Source of the DNA: Ochrobactrum sp. CM-21-5
Lineage (GTDB): Bacteria > Pseudomonadota > Alphaproteobacteria > Rhizobiales > Rhizobiaceae
Length of the DNA stretch: 64,000 nucleotides
NCBI RefSeq assembly: GCF_014253075.1
Contig: NZ_JACLZJ010000002.1
Coordinates: 186,001-250,000, forward strand
Reading direction: 5' to 3'
Under the pieces are notes generated by a model. That model saw only the letters and a program-made list of their open reading frames with translations. It ran no database searches and had not been told where the DNA came from. Below are positions 7,295 through 16,195 of this stretch, one piece after another (position 1 is the stretch's first letter; every line of letters begins with the position of its first letter). The translations under genes were made by a program, and so were the position numbers.

Positions 7295-8392
7295 TCAGCT
7301 CGCGGCGCGATCTACCCATTTATGCCAGTCCGCTTCCGTGCCATGGAACACGTTGAGGTCTATCTTGCCGTTCACGCCCTGCGACAGACCCGAACCGGAA
7401 TATTGCCAGAACAGCCACCGGCGTCCTGGATAAACCTTGGAGGGATGCTGGGCGACCGCGCGCAACCAGAACGGATAATTGGTGAAGGCACCTTTCAGGT
7501 TGTCGTCGTAAAAGTCGGGCGCGGTATAGATGATCGGACGCTTGCCGTAATGGCGCTCAAGTCTGTCCATGAAAACCTGCATTTTTTCAAGAACTTGCGC
7601 GCGTGATGGGCGCCGCTTGCAGGACGAATCGCCATTCCATTCGACATCGATGACCGGCGGCAATGCGTCCGCGTCCTTTGGTACGTTGCGGATGAACCAG
7701 TCTGCCTGCTGGCTGGCAACCCTGCACCAGTAGAAAAAGTGGTACGCACCGCGCTTCAATCCGGCGGCTTTCGCGTCACGCCAGTTCTTGCGGAACATGG
7801 GGTCCAGATGGTCGCCGCCATCGGTCGCCTTGATGTAGGCGAAGTTTGCGCCCTGCGTGCGCAGTTTGGCCCAATCGATATTGCCTTGCCAGCGGGACAC
7901 ATCGACACCGTGAACGGCAAGCTTGCGCGGTGAAGCGCGCCCGAAATTGATGGGCTTTGCATCGCGGAAGCGATGGCTGTAGATTTTTCTGCGCTGTTTC
8001 GGCGAGAGGCGCACGGCCGGATAAGCGGCCACTTCCGGTTTGGGTATAGAAATGCGCGCTTCCGGTCTTTGCCGGGACTCGGGTTGTGGTCGCGGGGCAG
8101 GTCTTAGCTGCGGCTGCGGCGCGACAGGAACTTGCGGCTCGACTTTGAATGGACCTGCATCCGGTATAGGCCCGGCCCAGGCGAGCACTTCTTCGCGGGG
8201 CTGCGCAGGCATTGCCTGAGGCGCACTGGCCACGTCACTCAACGGTGCTGGCGGCACGGGTCTCACGACAGAACTGGTGGTTTCCGCCGACGGTGTCGGC
8301 TGAGACATGATACTGTCGATACCCGAACTCGACGTGCAGCCTGCAAGAGCGACACAGGCAAGGGCAATGGCTGATGCAACCGAAGAACGCAT
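7295..8392 (-). CDS. Lipoprotein GH25 muramidase (lysozyme family)
   Basis: A 365-residue protein starting at the ATG complementary to 8390-8392; a GTG two codons upstream is an alternative. Residues 1-19 form a lipoprotein signal with lipobox LAGC (Cys19). A proline-rich, low-complexity linker of about 120 residues follows, then a GH25 domain from about residue 160. The family's catalytic acidic residues are visible: Asp164 in HGVDVSRWQG and Asp249/Glu251 in VIDVEWN. GH25 enzymes cut the MurNAc-GlcNAc bond of peptidoglycan. The lipid anchor and linker suggest an enzyme tethered to a membrane and reaching into the periplasm. Host-wall remodelling is the likeliest role, though no toxin partner is nearby. 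Confidence 0.88.
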   Translation of the reverse strand: MRSSVASAIALACVALAGCTSSSGIDSIMSQPTPSAETTSSVVRPVPPAPLSDVASAPQAMPAQPREEVLAWAGPIPDAGPFKVEPQVPVAPQPQLRPAPRPQPESRQRPEARISIPKPEVAAYPAVRLSPKQRRKIYSHRFRDAKPINFGRASPRKLAVHGVDVSRWQGNIDWAKLRTQGANFAYIKATDGGDHLDPMFRKNWRDAKAAGLKRGAYHFFYWCRVASQQADWFIRNVPKDADALPPVIDVEWNGDSSCKRRPSRAQVLEKMQVFMDRLERHYGKRPIIYTAPDFYDDNLKGAFTNYPFWLRAVAQHPSKVYPGRRWLFWQYSGSGLSQGVNGKIDLNVFHGTEADWHKWVDRAAS

Positions 8393-8480
8393 GGGCACCC
8401 GTACTCAAAACAAATGGGCTGCAATGCTCCTCCGAGCAAATTGCTAATCAAAGATTACGGGCAAATGCTGAATCCAAAGT

Positions 8481-9932
8481 TTACGAAATACCTAACGCAA
8501 TCGGATCAATTCGAAACTGTTCGATAATTTTGGTCATCGCGGCTGCGGATTTCTCCAGTTCGCTTTCATCAAAACCTGAGAAACCGAGGATAAGTCCCTG
8601 ACGTAGTGGCAAGATTGTATAAAACGGCGACAGCGGTTGCACCTCGATGCCTGACCTTTCAAGCATTGTGGATAATGTGACATCGCTTTGATGTTCCGGC
8701 AGGGCAAGCAACAGCGACAGACCGGCAGGCGGCGCTTCTATCGTAAAAAGGGCCGGATCACCGGGCGACAAAGCGGCAATCAGTTTTTGCCGGCGGGCGG
8801 CATTGAGGCGCCTCATGCGCCTGATATGCTGTGCGAAAGTGCCTGTCTCGATGAATTGGGCCAGTGGAGGCTGGGCGATCAGGGATGGCGGCGGCAGAAG
8901 TGTTTCGCGCAGCCTCTTGAACTTGTCCGCAAGATGCAGCGGCACGATGAGGAAGCCAAGGCGAAGCAGGGGGGAAAACATCTTGGAGAAGCTACCTATA
9001 TAAAGAATCCGATCAGCGTCGAGCGACATCAGCGCGGGCAAGGGCTGGCCGACATAGCGATGTTCGCTGTCATAGTCGTCCTCTATGATGAAGGCATCTT
9101 TCTCCCGCGCCCAGGCGATCAGATCCAGACGGCGGGCAAGCGGCATGGTCACGCCCGTAGGGTGATGTCGCGCTGGAGTCACGAAGGCGGAACGGGCGTC
9201 GGGCGCGTTTTCGCGTGCAGCCGCAACGTCGAGACCGCCTGCATCGACAGCCACCGGAACGACCTGAACACCATTCGTGCCGAGAATTCTTCGGGCGGGC
9301 GGGTAGCCGGGTTCCTCCATCCAGAGCTTGTCGCCGGGCTGGAGCAACGCTTCGCGAATAAGCGAGAAAGCATCTGCGCTTCCAGCGGTGATGACAACCT
9401 GACCGGCGTCCACTGACATTCCGCGCCATTCATGCAGATGACGTGCAAGGGCAATGCGAAGCGGAAAAAAGCCAAACGGATCGTCGCTGGCGATAAGGCT
9501 TCCGGAGGGATTTCGCCATATGCGGCCCAGTGCCTTGCCCCATTCGGCATGCGGGAAATGATCGGAATCGAAAACCCCGAGGCGAAACGGGCGCGCCGCC
9601 GGTTGCTGCCTGTAAGGCGATACGGAAACTGGCTGCTTGCCAGCCGGTCCCGCTGTCAGCATCATTTCCGGCAGTTCTGCCGCAACATGTGTGCCCGAAC
9701 CGTGTCGCCCGTCCAGATAGCCTTCGGCGATCAACTGGTCATATGCGGTTAATACGGTTGCGCGCGACAGGCCAAGTTCCTGTGCCAGAGTGCGGGTGGA
9801 GGGAAGGCGAGCCTGTGGCTTTAACCGCCCGGCCAGAACGGCCTGCCTGATCTGCTCGGCAAGCTGAACCGCCAGCGGCGTGTCATCGGAACGGTCGATG
9901 CCGAGCTCCGGCAAGGAATTTGAAAGTGGCAT
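8481..9932 (-). CDS. pdxR: MocR/PdxR family regulator (GntR-type HTH fused to aminotransferase-like domain)
   Basis: A 483-residue protein with a winged helix-turn-helix at about residues 18-85 (LPSTRTLAQELGLSRATV) and a fold-type I aminotransferase domain from about 115. The PLP pocket is intact: Asp285-Asp286-Tyr287 and the Schiff-base Lys317 in YIGSFSKMFSP. MocR proteins sense PLP or amino-compounds and control divergent genes. Here the divergent gene is an FMN-type pyridoxamine oxidase-fold protein and AAAGTGG boxes lie between them, the core of the PdxR operator described in Corynebacterium. PdxR is therefore the best name, but the target is not a standard PdxST synthase. Confidence 0.82.
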   Translation of the reverse strand: MPLSNSLPELGIDRSDDTPLAVQLAEQIRQAVLAGRLKPQARLPSTRTLAQELGLSRATVLTAYDQLIAEGYLDGRHGSGTHVAAELPEMMLTAGPAGKQPVSVSPYRQQPAARPFRLGVFDSDHFPHAEWGKALGRIWRNPSGSLIASDDPFGFFPLRIALARHLHEWRGMSVDAGQVVITAGSADAFSLIREALLQPGDKLWMEEPGYPPARRILGTNGVQVVPVAVDAGGLDVAAARENAPDARSAFVTPARHHPTGVTMPLARRLDLIAWAREKDAFIIEDDYDSEHRYVGQPLPALMSLDADRILYIGSFSKMFSPLLRLGFLIVPLHLADKFKRLRETLLPPPSLIAQPPLAQFIETGTFAQHIRRMRRLNAARRQKLIAALSPGDPALFTIEAPPAGLSLLLALPEHQSDVTLSTMLERSGIEVQPLSPFYTILPLRQGLILGFSGFDESELEKSAAAMTKIIEQFRIDPIALGIS

Positions 9933-9972
9933 GTAATTATTGTTTCAAAGTGGTCATTCTCAACAAGCCACT
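9923..9972. promoter_or_regulatory. PdxR-type operator: two direct and one inverted box
   Basis: AAAGTGG occurs at 9923-9929 and 9947-9953, 24 bp apart in the same orientation, and the inverted core CCACT lies at 9968-9972. Two direct plus one inverted repeat is the usual operator plan for MocR dimers. It covers the first codons of the regulator and the region in front of the oxidase-like gene. Confidence 0.55.
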
Positions 9973-10032
9973 ATGCCGTCAATCTGGCAGAAACCAAAGA
10001 AGAAATACCGGCCTCAAGGAGAAATACCGGTT

Positions 10033-10695
10033 ATGAGCATGCCCCCGTCAGAACGAACCCGTGTGAAACGCCTTCATGATCGCGGTCACTACGATGCCGA
10101 AACAGTCCATGCAATCATTGACGCGCAGCCGCTGGCGCATGTGGCCTATGCTTTCAATGGCACGCCCTATGTAACGCCCACATTTGTCTGGCGTGAGGGG
10201 AATTTCATTTATTGGCATGGTTCGTCGGCAAGCCGCATGCTGGAGGCATGCGAGGAGGCGCAGGTTTGTGTCAGCTTCGCGTTGCTGGATGGATTGGTGC
10301 TTGCCCGTTCGGCTTTTCACCATTCCTGCAACTATCGCGCGGTCATGGCTTTCGGCAAAGCGCACAAGGTGAGCGATGCGGCAAAAAAGGAACGCCACTT
10401 GCGCAGTTTCGTGGATGGGCTGTTTCCGGGCCGCTGGAAAGGTTTGCGTCCGATGATGCCCAAGGAGCTTAAGGCAACCATGCTTCTGGAATTGGAGCTG
10501 AATGAAGCTTCGGCCAAAATCCGTTCTGGCCCGCCTAAGGACGATGAGGCGGACTATGCGCTGCCGATCTGGGCCGGTGTAGTGCCGATTTCAACGCAGC
10601 TTGGAGAGCCGGTCGATGATGATCGGCTGTTACCCGGCGTGAAGGCTCCGCAAATCCCGATGCAGTTTGGATATATGGCTGAAGCAGCGCAATAG
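10033..10695 (+). CDS. Pyridoxamine 5'-phosphate oxidase family (FMN split-barrel) protein
   Basis: A 220-residue protein with the FMN-binding split-barrel pattern: LAHVAYAFNGTPYVTPTFVWREGN near residues 35-58, then WHGSSASRML, then the strand with HSCNYRAVMAFGKA near 106. The start is the ATG at 10033 with AAGGAG upstream; a longer frame from 9940 runs through the operator. Members include PNP oxidases, haem-binding and nitroimidazole-reductase-like proteins. Lying opposite a PdxR-type regulator, it is probably involved in B6 vitamer or flavin chemistry, but it is not a canonical PdxH and the substrate is unknown. Confidence 0.8.
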   Translation: MSMPPSERTRVKRLHDRGHYDAETVHAIIDAQPLAHVAYAFNGTPYVTPTFVWREGNFIYWHGSSASRMLEACEEAQVCVSFALLDGLVLARSAFHHSCNYRAVMAFGKAHKVSDAAKKERHLRSFVDGLFPGRWKGLRPMMPKELKATMLLELELNEASAKIRSGPPKDDEADYALPIWAGVVPISTQLGEPVDDDRLLPGVKAPQIPMQFGYMAEAAQ

Positions 10696-10714
10696 CCGCT
10701 TTTCGGCCCGCCGC

Positions 10715-11146
10715 TTAGGCGGGGCCCAGAAAAATATGCGTCTCGGTTTTTGCTATGCCGTCCATGGAGCGTATGCTCGTCACCAGCCGGTGAAATTCGT
10801 TCATGTTCGGCACTTCGATTTCCGCGATGAGATCCCATGTGCCGTTGGTGGTGTTTACTGCGGAAAAGCCGGGGTTCTTGCGAAGAGTGGCGATAACGCT
10901 CTTGATGTTACGTCCCGTCAGCTCGATCATCATGATGCCGCGGATCATGTCCGTGGCACCATGGTCCTTCAGACGAACAGTGAAGCCTGCGATGGCGCCG
11001 GATGCGATCAGTCTTTCCATCCGGCTTTGCACCGTCCCGCGTGCGACGCCCAGAATGCTCGCCAGGGTGGGGATGGATGCACGTGCATTCACACGCAACT
11101 CCGAAATAAGACGTTGATCGAGATCATCCATCGAAACACCAGTCAT
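10715..11146 (-). CDS. Lrp/AsnC family transcriptional regulator
   Basis: A 143-residue protein with an N-terminal helix-turn-helix (residues 7-60: DLDQRLISELRVNARASIPTLASILGVARGTVQSRMERL) and a C-terminal RAM/AsnC ligand-binding domain (about 70-140). Lrp-family proteins bind amino acids and control their transport and catabolism. It is divergent from the amino-acid transporter at 11500-14430, a natural target. Two starts are possible (11146, or Met6 at 11131); neither has a strong Shine-Dalgarno sequence. The gene converges with the oxidase-like gene. Confidence 0.87.
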   Translation of the reverse strand: MTGVSMDDLDQRLISELRVNARASIPTLASILGVARGTVQSRMERLIASGAIAGFTVRLKDHGATDMIRGIMMIELTGRNIKSVIATLRKNPGFSAVNTTNGTWDLIAEIEVPNMNEFHRLVTSIRSMDGIAKTETHIFLGPA

Positions 11147-11314
11147 TGACGATTTCGTCAGTTTGATTGCGTTTATCGCAGATTGATGAGTATTTCTATA
11201 CAGAAATGGCGTTTTCGTTGATCCTTTGCTCCGTTAGCGTGCCCCTCTGACAAGAAAACAAACAAGCCGGATAGGTGATATGCAACCGGCGAGGGGAATT
11301 TCGGAGGTGGATTC

Positions 11315-11425
11315 ATGGAGCTTTGCATTATCCCGACTCTGGATGATCAGAGGCTGACGACCCTGCCTGTCCCGTATGCTTTTTCCCAAAAAATGTTGCA
11401 TGCTTATAAGGGGAAATCATTCTAA
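11315..11425 (+). CDS. 36-residue ORF with strong ribosome site, possible leader peptide
   Basis: An ATG at 11315 stands 6 bp after GGAGGTGG, one of the best Shine-Dalgarno sequences in the window, and opens a 36-residue frame ending at 11423-11425. The product (MELCIIPTLDDQRLTTLPVP...) has no membrane segment and no family I recognise. It ends 74 bp before the substrate-binding protein gene. That position suits a translated leader controlling the transporter, but a separate small protein is equally possible. No poly-residue control run is seen. Confidence 0.4.
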   Translation: MELCIIPTLDDQRLTTLPVPYAFSQKMLHAYKGKSF

Positions 11426-11499
11426 CTGTCTGATTTTACACATTTCCATATCCGGAACCGTTTCCGGGTTTTCCAGGAAATGCTTAAGGAGGAAATGAA

Positions 11500-12276
11500 A
11501 TGAAAGCTCTTCTGTCTTCACTCGTTGCCGCTGGCATCGGCGCGCTGATGATGCTCGCTCCGGCCCATGCCGACGACCTTGAAAAGGTCAAGCAGAGCGG
11601 TGAATTGCGCATCGGCATGAGCGGCGTGTTCCCGCCGTTCAGCTTTGTCGACGGTGAGAACAAGGTCGTCGGTTTCGACGTGGATATCGGCAACGAAATT
11701 GCCAGGCGACTTGGCGTCAAGCCGGTTGTGATGACGACAGCCTTCGACGGCATTATTGCGGGTCTGCGTGCGGGCAAGTTCGACACGGTTGTCGGCAGCA
11801 TGAGCATTACGCCGGAGCGTGAAAAGGCCGTCGATTTTGCCGGACCGTATTATCGCGGCGGGCGTGGTATTTTTGTGGCGGAAAGCTCGCCGGTCAAATC
11901 CATGGATGAGTTGAAACAGGGCAAAACGATTGCCGTTACGCTGGGTGAAACCAGCGATAAATGGGCGCGGGAGCAGGGCGGCTGGAACGTTCGCACCTAT
12001 AAGGGTATTCCGGAACTGCTGCTTGAGCTTCGCTCGGGCCGTGTCGATGCCATTGCATCCGACGATATCCCGATCCTGATCGCCATCAAGGAAAGCGGTG
12101 AAAAAGTTCGCCAGCTGGAGACCCCTGAACTTCAGGGCACGGACAATGTCGGCATCGCGCTGCGCAAGAACAATCCCGAACTGAAGGCTACGATCAACAA
12201 GGCGCTCGACGACATGAAGGCCGATGGCACATACGAGAAAATCTCGATGAAGTGGATTGGCCGCGACATCCGCTAA
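11500..12276 (+). CDS. Polar amino-acid ABC transporter, periplasmic binding protein
   Basis: A 258-residue SBP_bac_3 family protein. Residues 1-24 form a Sec signal peptide with cleavage after AHA. The mature part begins with the family pattern LRIGMSGVFPPFSFVDGENKVVGFDVDIGNEIARRL and ends with DGTYEKISMKWIG. The start is clear, with AAGGAGG just upstream. It is the first full gene of a five-gene unit (binding protein, two permeases, ATPase, M20 peptidase). The ligand is an L-amino acid or a modified amino acid; the gene for a RocB-like hydrolase in the same unit favours a modified one. Confidence 0.88.
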   Translation: MKALLSSLVAAGIGALMMLAPAHADDLEKVKQSGELRIGMSGVFPPFSFVDGENKVVGFDVDIGNEIARRLGVKPVVMTTAFDGIIAGLRAGKFDTVVGSMSITPEREKAVDFAGPYYRGGRGIFVAESSPVKSMDELKQGKTIAVTLGETSDKWAREQGGWNVRTYKGIPELLLELRSGRVDAIASDDIPILIAIKESGEKVRQLETPELQGTDNVGIALRKNNPELKATINKALDDMKADGTYEKISMKWIGRDIR

Positions 12277-12353
12277 CGCCATGAAAAGGCAGGCCGGGGC
12301 ATCTCCCAAACGTGTCCCGGCAGTTGATCCTTCCCATCAGGAAGGGGGAGATG

Positions 12354-13001
12354 ATGAACTTCTCTTTGATGGCGGATGTTTTTCCATATTTTCTGGAAGC
12401 CGCCCTTGTTACGATTGAAATATCCGCTCTGGCCATTGTCATCGGTCTGGTTATGGGCGCCATTGCTACAGCTGCGAAACTATCGCGCTTCTGGCCCGTG
12501 CGCTTCGTCGGTACGGCCTATGTTAGTGTGTTTCGCGGCACGCCCTGCCTCTTGCAGCTTTTCGTGCTTTATTTCGGCGGGCCGCAGATCGGCATCAACC
12601 TTGAGCCGTTCGCGGCGGGTGCCATCGGACTCGGTCTCAACATCGGGGCCTATTACGCAGAGGCCATGCGCGGCGCGATCCTCACGGTCGATCCCGGTCA
12701 GAATGAAGCCGCACGCTCCATCGGCTTCAGCGGCGGTCAATCGATGCGCTATGTCGTGTTGCCGCAGGCCGCGCGCCTGATGATCCGTTCGCTCGGCGTC
12801 AATACCGTGATGCTGGTCAAGGGTTCCGCGCTCGTCTCGGCGATTTCGGTAGTAGAACTCACCTATACGGCACAACGCTTTATCGGCTCGACCTACCGTC
12901 CGTTCGAAATTTTCGGCATCGCTGCGGCCATCTACATGGTCCTCATCTATATCGTCGCACGCTTCGTTGATTTTCTCGAAGCCCGTTATGCGCTCAAATA
13001 G
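12354..13001 (+). CDS. Polar amino-acid ABC transporter permease 1
   Basis: A 215-residue HisM/GlnP-type permease with about five membrane segments. The ATPase-docking loop is visible as EAARSIGFSGGQSMRYVVLPQA near residue 118. The ATG at 12354 (or the adjacent ATG at 12351) follows AGGAAGGGGG. It is 77 bp after the binding protein gene and 11 bp before the second permease. The two permeases are predicted to form the heterodimeric channel. Confidence 0.87.
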   Translation: MNFSLMADVFPYFLEAALVTIEISALAIVIGLVMGAIATAAKLSRFWPVRFVGTAYVSVFRGTPCLLQLFVLYFGGPQIGINLEPFAAGAIGLGLNIGAYYAEAMRGAILTVDPGQNEAARSIGFSGGQSMRYVVLPQAARLMIRSLGVNTVMLVKGSALVSAISVVELTYTAQRFIGSTYRPFEIFGIAAAIYMVLIYIVARFVDFLEARYALK

Positions 13002-13012
13002 GCGGTGATCTC

Positions 13013-13669
13013 ATGCAACTCGATTTCTCGATCGTTCCGCCCTATACCGAACTGCTGATGACCGGCGTCTGGTGGACGCTCATCATCGCCATATCGGCCT
13101 CCATCTTGAGCTTTTTCGGCGGTATTTTTTTCGCACTGATCCTGCTTTATGGCCATTGGCTGGTGCGCTATCCGGTCCGCTTCTTCGTCTGGCTTTTCAT
13201 GGGCACGCCGCTGCTTTTGCAGCTGTTTCTGCTTTATTACGGCCTGTCGCAGGTGGGGATCAATATTCCGGCCATGTGGACGGGCGTCATCGGTCTGGGC
13301 CTGCACTTTGCCGTCTACAATTCCGATCTCTTTCGCACCGCGATCCTGACGGTCGATCCCGGACAGAATGAAGGTGCCCGATCGCTCGGCTTCGGCAGCG
13401 GCCAGACGCTTCGCTACGTCATCGTACCGCAGGCGGTGCGCAACGCGCTTCCACAAGTGGGCAACAATCTCATTGCACTGCTGAAAGATACAGCCCTTGT
13501 TTCGGTTATCGGCATCACCGAACTGGTTCATGCCTCACAGCAGGCGATCAGCGAAACCTACAGCCCGTTTGAATTTTACATCACTGCCGCTGTGATTTTC
13601 TACATACTCAATCTCATTCTGGAAGCTGGCTTGCACTGGATGGAAAAGAAAGTTGAGGCCTATCGATGA
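13013..13669 (+). CDS. Polar amino-acid ABC transporter permease 2
   Basis: A 218-residue permease paralogous to the preceding one, with about five hydrophobic segments and the docking loop [23 protein letters not shown] near residue 119. It begins at the ATG at 13013, 11 bp after the first permease, and its last codons overlap the ATPase gene by 4 bp, so translation is probably coupled. Confidence 0.87.
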   Translation: MQLDFSIVPPYTELLMTGVWWTLIIAISASILSFFGGIFFALILLYGHWLVRYPVRFFVWLFMGTPLLLQLFLLYYGLSQVGINIPAMWTGVIGLGLHFAVYNSDLFRTAILTVDPGQNEGARSLGFGSGQTLRYVIVPQAVRNALPQVGNNLIALLKDTALVSVIGITELVHASQQAISETYSPFEFYITAAVIFYILNLILEAGLHWMEKKVEAYR

Positions 13670-14430
13670 GCAACAGCAAACCCATGGTCGAAGTGCGCAA
13701 TGTCCATAAGGCATTTGGCGCGCTGGAAGTTCTCAAAGGCATCGATCTTTCCGTGGAACGCGGCCAGATCATCGCCATCATAGGCCCGTCCGGTTCCGGC
13801 AAGAGCACGCTGCTGCGCTCCATCAATCATCTGGAAACGGTCAATTCCGGCGAAATATTGCTGGACGGCGTACAGGTGAACCAGCCTCTCACAGGTCGCG
13901 CTTTCGAGCGCCACATCAATGCCGTGCGCCAACAAATGGGCATGGTGTTTCAACACTTCAATCTGTTTCCACACCTCAATGTGATGGAAAATATCACGCT
14001 TGGCCCCACCAAGCTGAAGGGAAACAGCAAACAGGAAGCGCAGGAACTGGCGAACTCGCTCCTGAAGAAAGTCGGTCTTGCGGACAAGGCGGCGATGTAT
14101 CCGTCGCGCCTTTCCGGCGGACAGAAGCAGCGTGTGGCAATTGCCCGTGCGCTGGCCATGCAGCCGAAGGTCATGCTGTTCGACGAAGCGACATCGGCGC
14201 TCGACCCGGAACTGGTCGAGGAAGTGAACCAGGTCATGAAGCAGCTCGCGCAGGAGCACATGACCATGCTGATTGTCACGCACGAAATGCGCTTTGCGGC
14301 AGAAGTCGCCGACAAAGTGCTTTTCATGGACAAGGGCGTGGTGGTCGAGGAAGGCAAACCCGATCTGATCTTCACTAACCCGCAAAACGAGAGAACCAGA
14401 ACGTTCCTGAGAAAGCATCTCAACCAGTAA
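13666..14430 (+). CDS. Polar amino-acid ABC transporter ATP-binding protein
   Basis: A 254-residue GlnQ/HisP-type ATPase. Walker A is GPSGSGKST at residues 40-48, the signature is LSGGQKQR near 146, and Walker B is [13 protein letters not shown] near 168; the switch histidine lies in VTHEM. It starts at an ATG overlapping the stop of permease 2. It powers the importer encoded by the three preceding genes. Confidence 0.9.
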   Translation: MSNSKPMVEVRNVHKAFGALEVLKGIDLSVERGQIIAIIGPSGSGKSTLLRSINHLETVNSGEILLDGVQVNQPLTGRAFERHINAVRQQMGMVFQHFNLFPHLNVMENITLGPTKLKGNSKQEAQELANSLLKKVGLADKAAMYPSRLSGGQKQRVAIARALAMQPKVMLFDEATSALDPELVEEVNQVMKQLAQEHMTMLIVTHEMRFAAEVADKVLFMDKGVVVEEGKPDLIFTNPQNERTRTFLRKHLNQ

Positions 14431-14522
14431 GATCCTATAAGTAACTGGAAATGCAATTGAAATTTGAAACCTGCGCCGTGTTCAGGGTGCGGCAACGGGA
14501 AACTGTTAAGCGAGGAAAGACC

Positions 14523-16187
14523 GTGGCATCCACCAATGAATGGAACCCGACCGAACGGGTGCGAGAACTCTCCTACCGCATGGTACGGTGGCCAAGCGAA
14601 ACCGGAACGCCTGATGAAGCGTCTTTCGGCCCGAAACTGGCGGAGCTGTTGCGCGAGATCCCGTATTTTCAGGAAAATCCCGGCGATATCGCAGTCATTG
14701 ACAGCCATGGTTCGCCGATGACGCAAAATATCGTTGCGGTCGTGCGTGGAACGGGACGCCGCACGCTGGCGCTAGCAGGACATTATGACGTTGTCGAAAC
14801 CGCCAACTATCGCGATCTGAAGCATCTGGCTTTCGAGCCGGATGCGTTGCTGGAAGCGCTTGTTGCCGACCTGTCCAGCCGTCCTCTTGCACCCAATGAA
14901 GAAAAGGCGCTGGCCGATTTTCGTAGCGGCAATTATGTTCCCGGTCGTGGCATGCTGGATATGAAAAGCGGTGTTGCCGCTGGCATCGCCACGCTGGAGC
15001 ATTTTTCCGGGCAAGCTGACCGTGAAGGCAATTTGATCCTGTTCGTGACACCGGACGAGGAGCGCGGTTCGCGCGGCATGCGCAGCCTGCGCGATGCCTT
15101 GCCGGAACTCACGGAACGCTGGGGCCTCGATATTGTCGCTGGCGTCAATCTTGACGCGACGAGTGATCAGGGTAACGGTGCCGAGGGCCGCGCGATTTAT
15201 CGCGGAACGATCGGCAAGCAACTGCCTTTCGCCTTCGTCGTTGGTCAACCCTCCCATGCCAGCTATCCATTCGAGGGGATAAGTGCGCATCGGATAGCCT
15301 CCGAGATCATGAGCGCGGTGGAAGCCAACGCCGTGCTTTGCGACACGGGCGATGGCGAGATTTCGCCGCCGCCGATCTGCCTTGAAGCACGCGATTTCCG
15401 TGGTGGTTATGAGGTGACGACACCGGAACGCACATGGATTGCCTTCAATTGGCTGACCCATTCGATATCGCCTGATGCGCTACTTCAGAAATTTCGCGGG
15501 ATTGTCGCCGATGCGCTGGAGCGCTCAATCGAGCATTTCAACACGGAAGCAGAGCGTTTCGCCAATCTGGTCGGTGGCACAGCCAACGGCAATCACAAGG
15601 GACGCATATGGACCGTGGCGGAATTGCGCGACGAAGTGAAACGCATTGGGGGCGATGAGGCGCTGAAGCGGATCGAAGCGCTGGAAACCGAGCTTTCAGG
15701 CAGCGATAATCCGCTTCTCATCACACGCGAGCTGGTGGATCGCATGGTGGCCGAAGCGCGGATCACCGGCCCGGCAGTCATCATCGGGTTCGGCAGCCTT
15801 GTCTATCCGCATGTCCATATCGGAGACGGCACCGCATTGGAACGGGCATTCTCTTCCGCCGTGGAAACCGCTCGTCTTGATATCGAGAAGCGTTTTGAAA
15901 CCACGATAAGGTATCGTGAAATATTCGCCGGTATTTCGGACATGAGCTTTTTCGGCCATGTGCCGGATGCAGACGAAAGCGCGGTGATCGCCGCCAACAC
16001 GCCTGCGGCGCAGTTCATCGACCGCGCCAGTCCGAAGACGCTTTCCTATCCGGTGGTCAATATCGGTCCGTGGGGGCGCGAGTATCACCAGCGGCTGGAA
16101 CGGGTTTATGCGCCCTATGCGTTCAACGTGCTGCCGCAGTTTCTTTATGAAATTGCCGGCCGCATCCTGACGACACAGTCTGTCTGA
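14523..16187 (+). CDS. M20 family peptidase, RocB-like
   Basis: A 554-residue cytosolic metallopeptidase. The GTG at 14523 was chosen because GAGGAAAG lies 4 bp upstream; the earlier ATG at 14451 has no ribosome site. Metal-binding motifs are visible: LALAGHYDVVE near residue 81, GRGMLDMKSGVAAG near 142 and TPDEERGSRG near 176, followed by a dimerisation insert. The length and the C-terminal half match the RocB group linked to arginine degradation, whose exact substrate is not established. It lies 92 bp after the ATPase gene, so the imported compound is probably its substrate. It ends 8 bp before convergent pta. Confidence 0.82.
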   Translation: MASTNEWNPTERVRELSYRMVRWPSETGTPDEASFGPKLAELLREIPYFQENPGDIAVIDSHGSPMTQNIVAVVRGTGRRTLALAGHYDVVETANYRDLKHLAFEPDALLEALVADLSSRPLAPNEEKALADFRSGNYVPGRGMLDMKSGVAAGIATLEHFSGQADREGNLILFVTPDEERGSRGMRSLRDALPELTERWGLDIVAGVNLDATSDQGNGAEGRAIYRGTIGKQLPFAFVVGQPSHASYPFEGISAHRIASEIMSAVEANAVLCDTGDGEISPPPICLEARDFRGGYEVTTPERTWIAFNWLTHSISPDALLQKFRGIVADALERSIEHFNTEAERFANLVGGTANGNHKGRIWTVAELRDEVKRIGGDEALKRIEALETELSGSDNPLLITRELVDRMVAEARITGPAVIIGFGSLVYPHVHIGDGTALERAFSSAVETARLDIEKRFETTIRYREIFAGISDMSFFGHVPDADESAVIAANTPAAQFIDRASPKTLSYPVVNIGPWGREYHQRLERVYAPYAFNVLPQFLYEIAGRILTTQSV

Positions 16188-16195
16188 AGCGGGCG

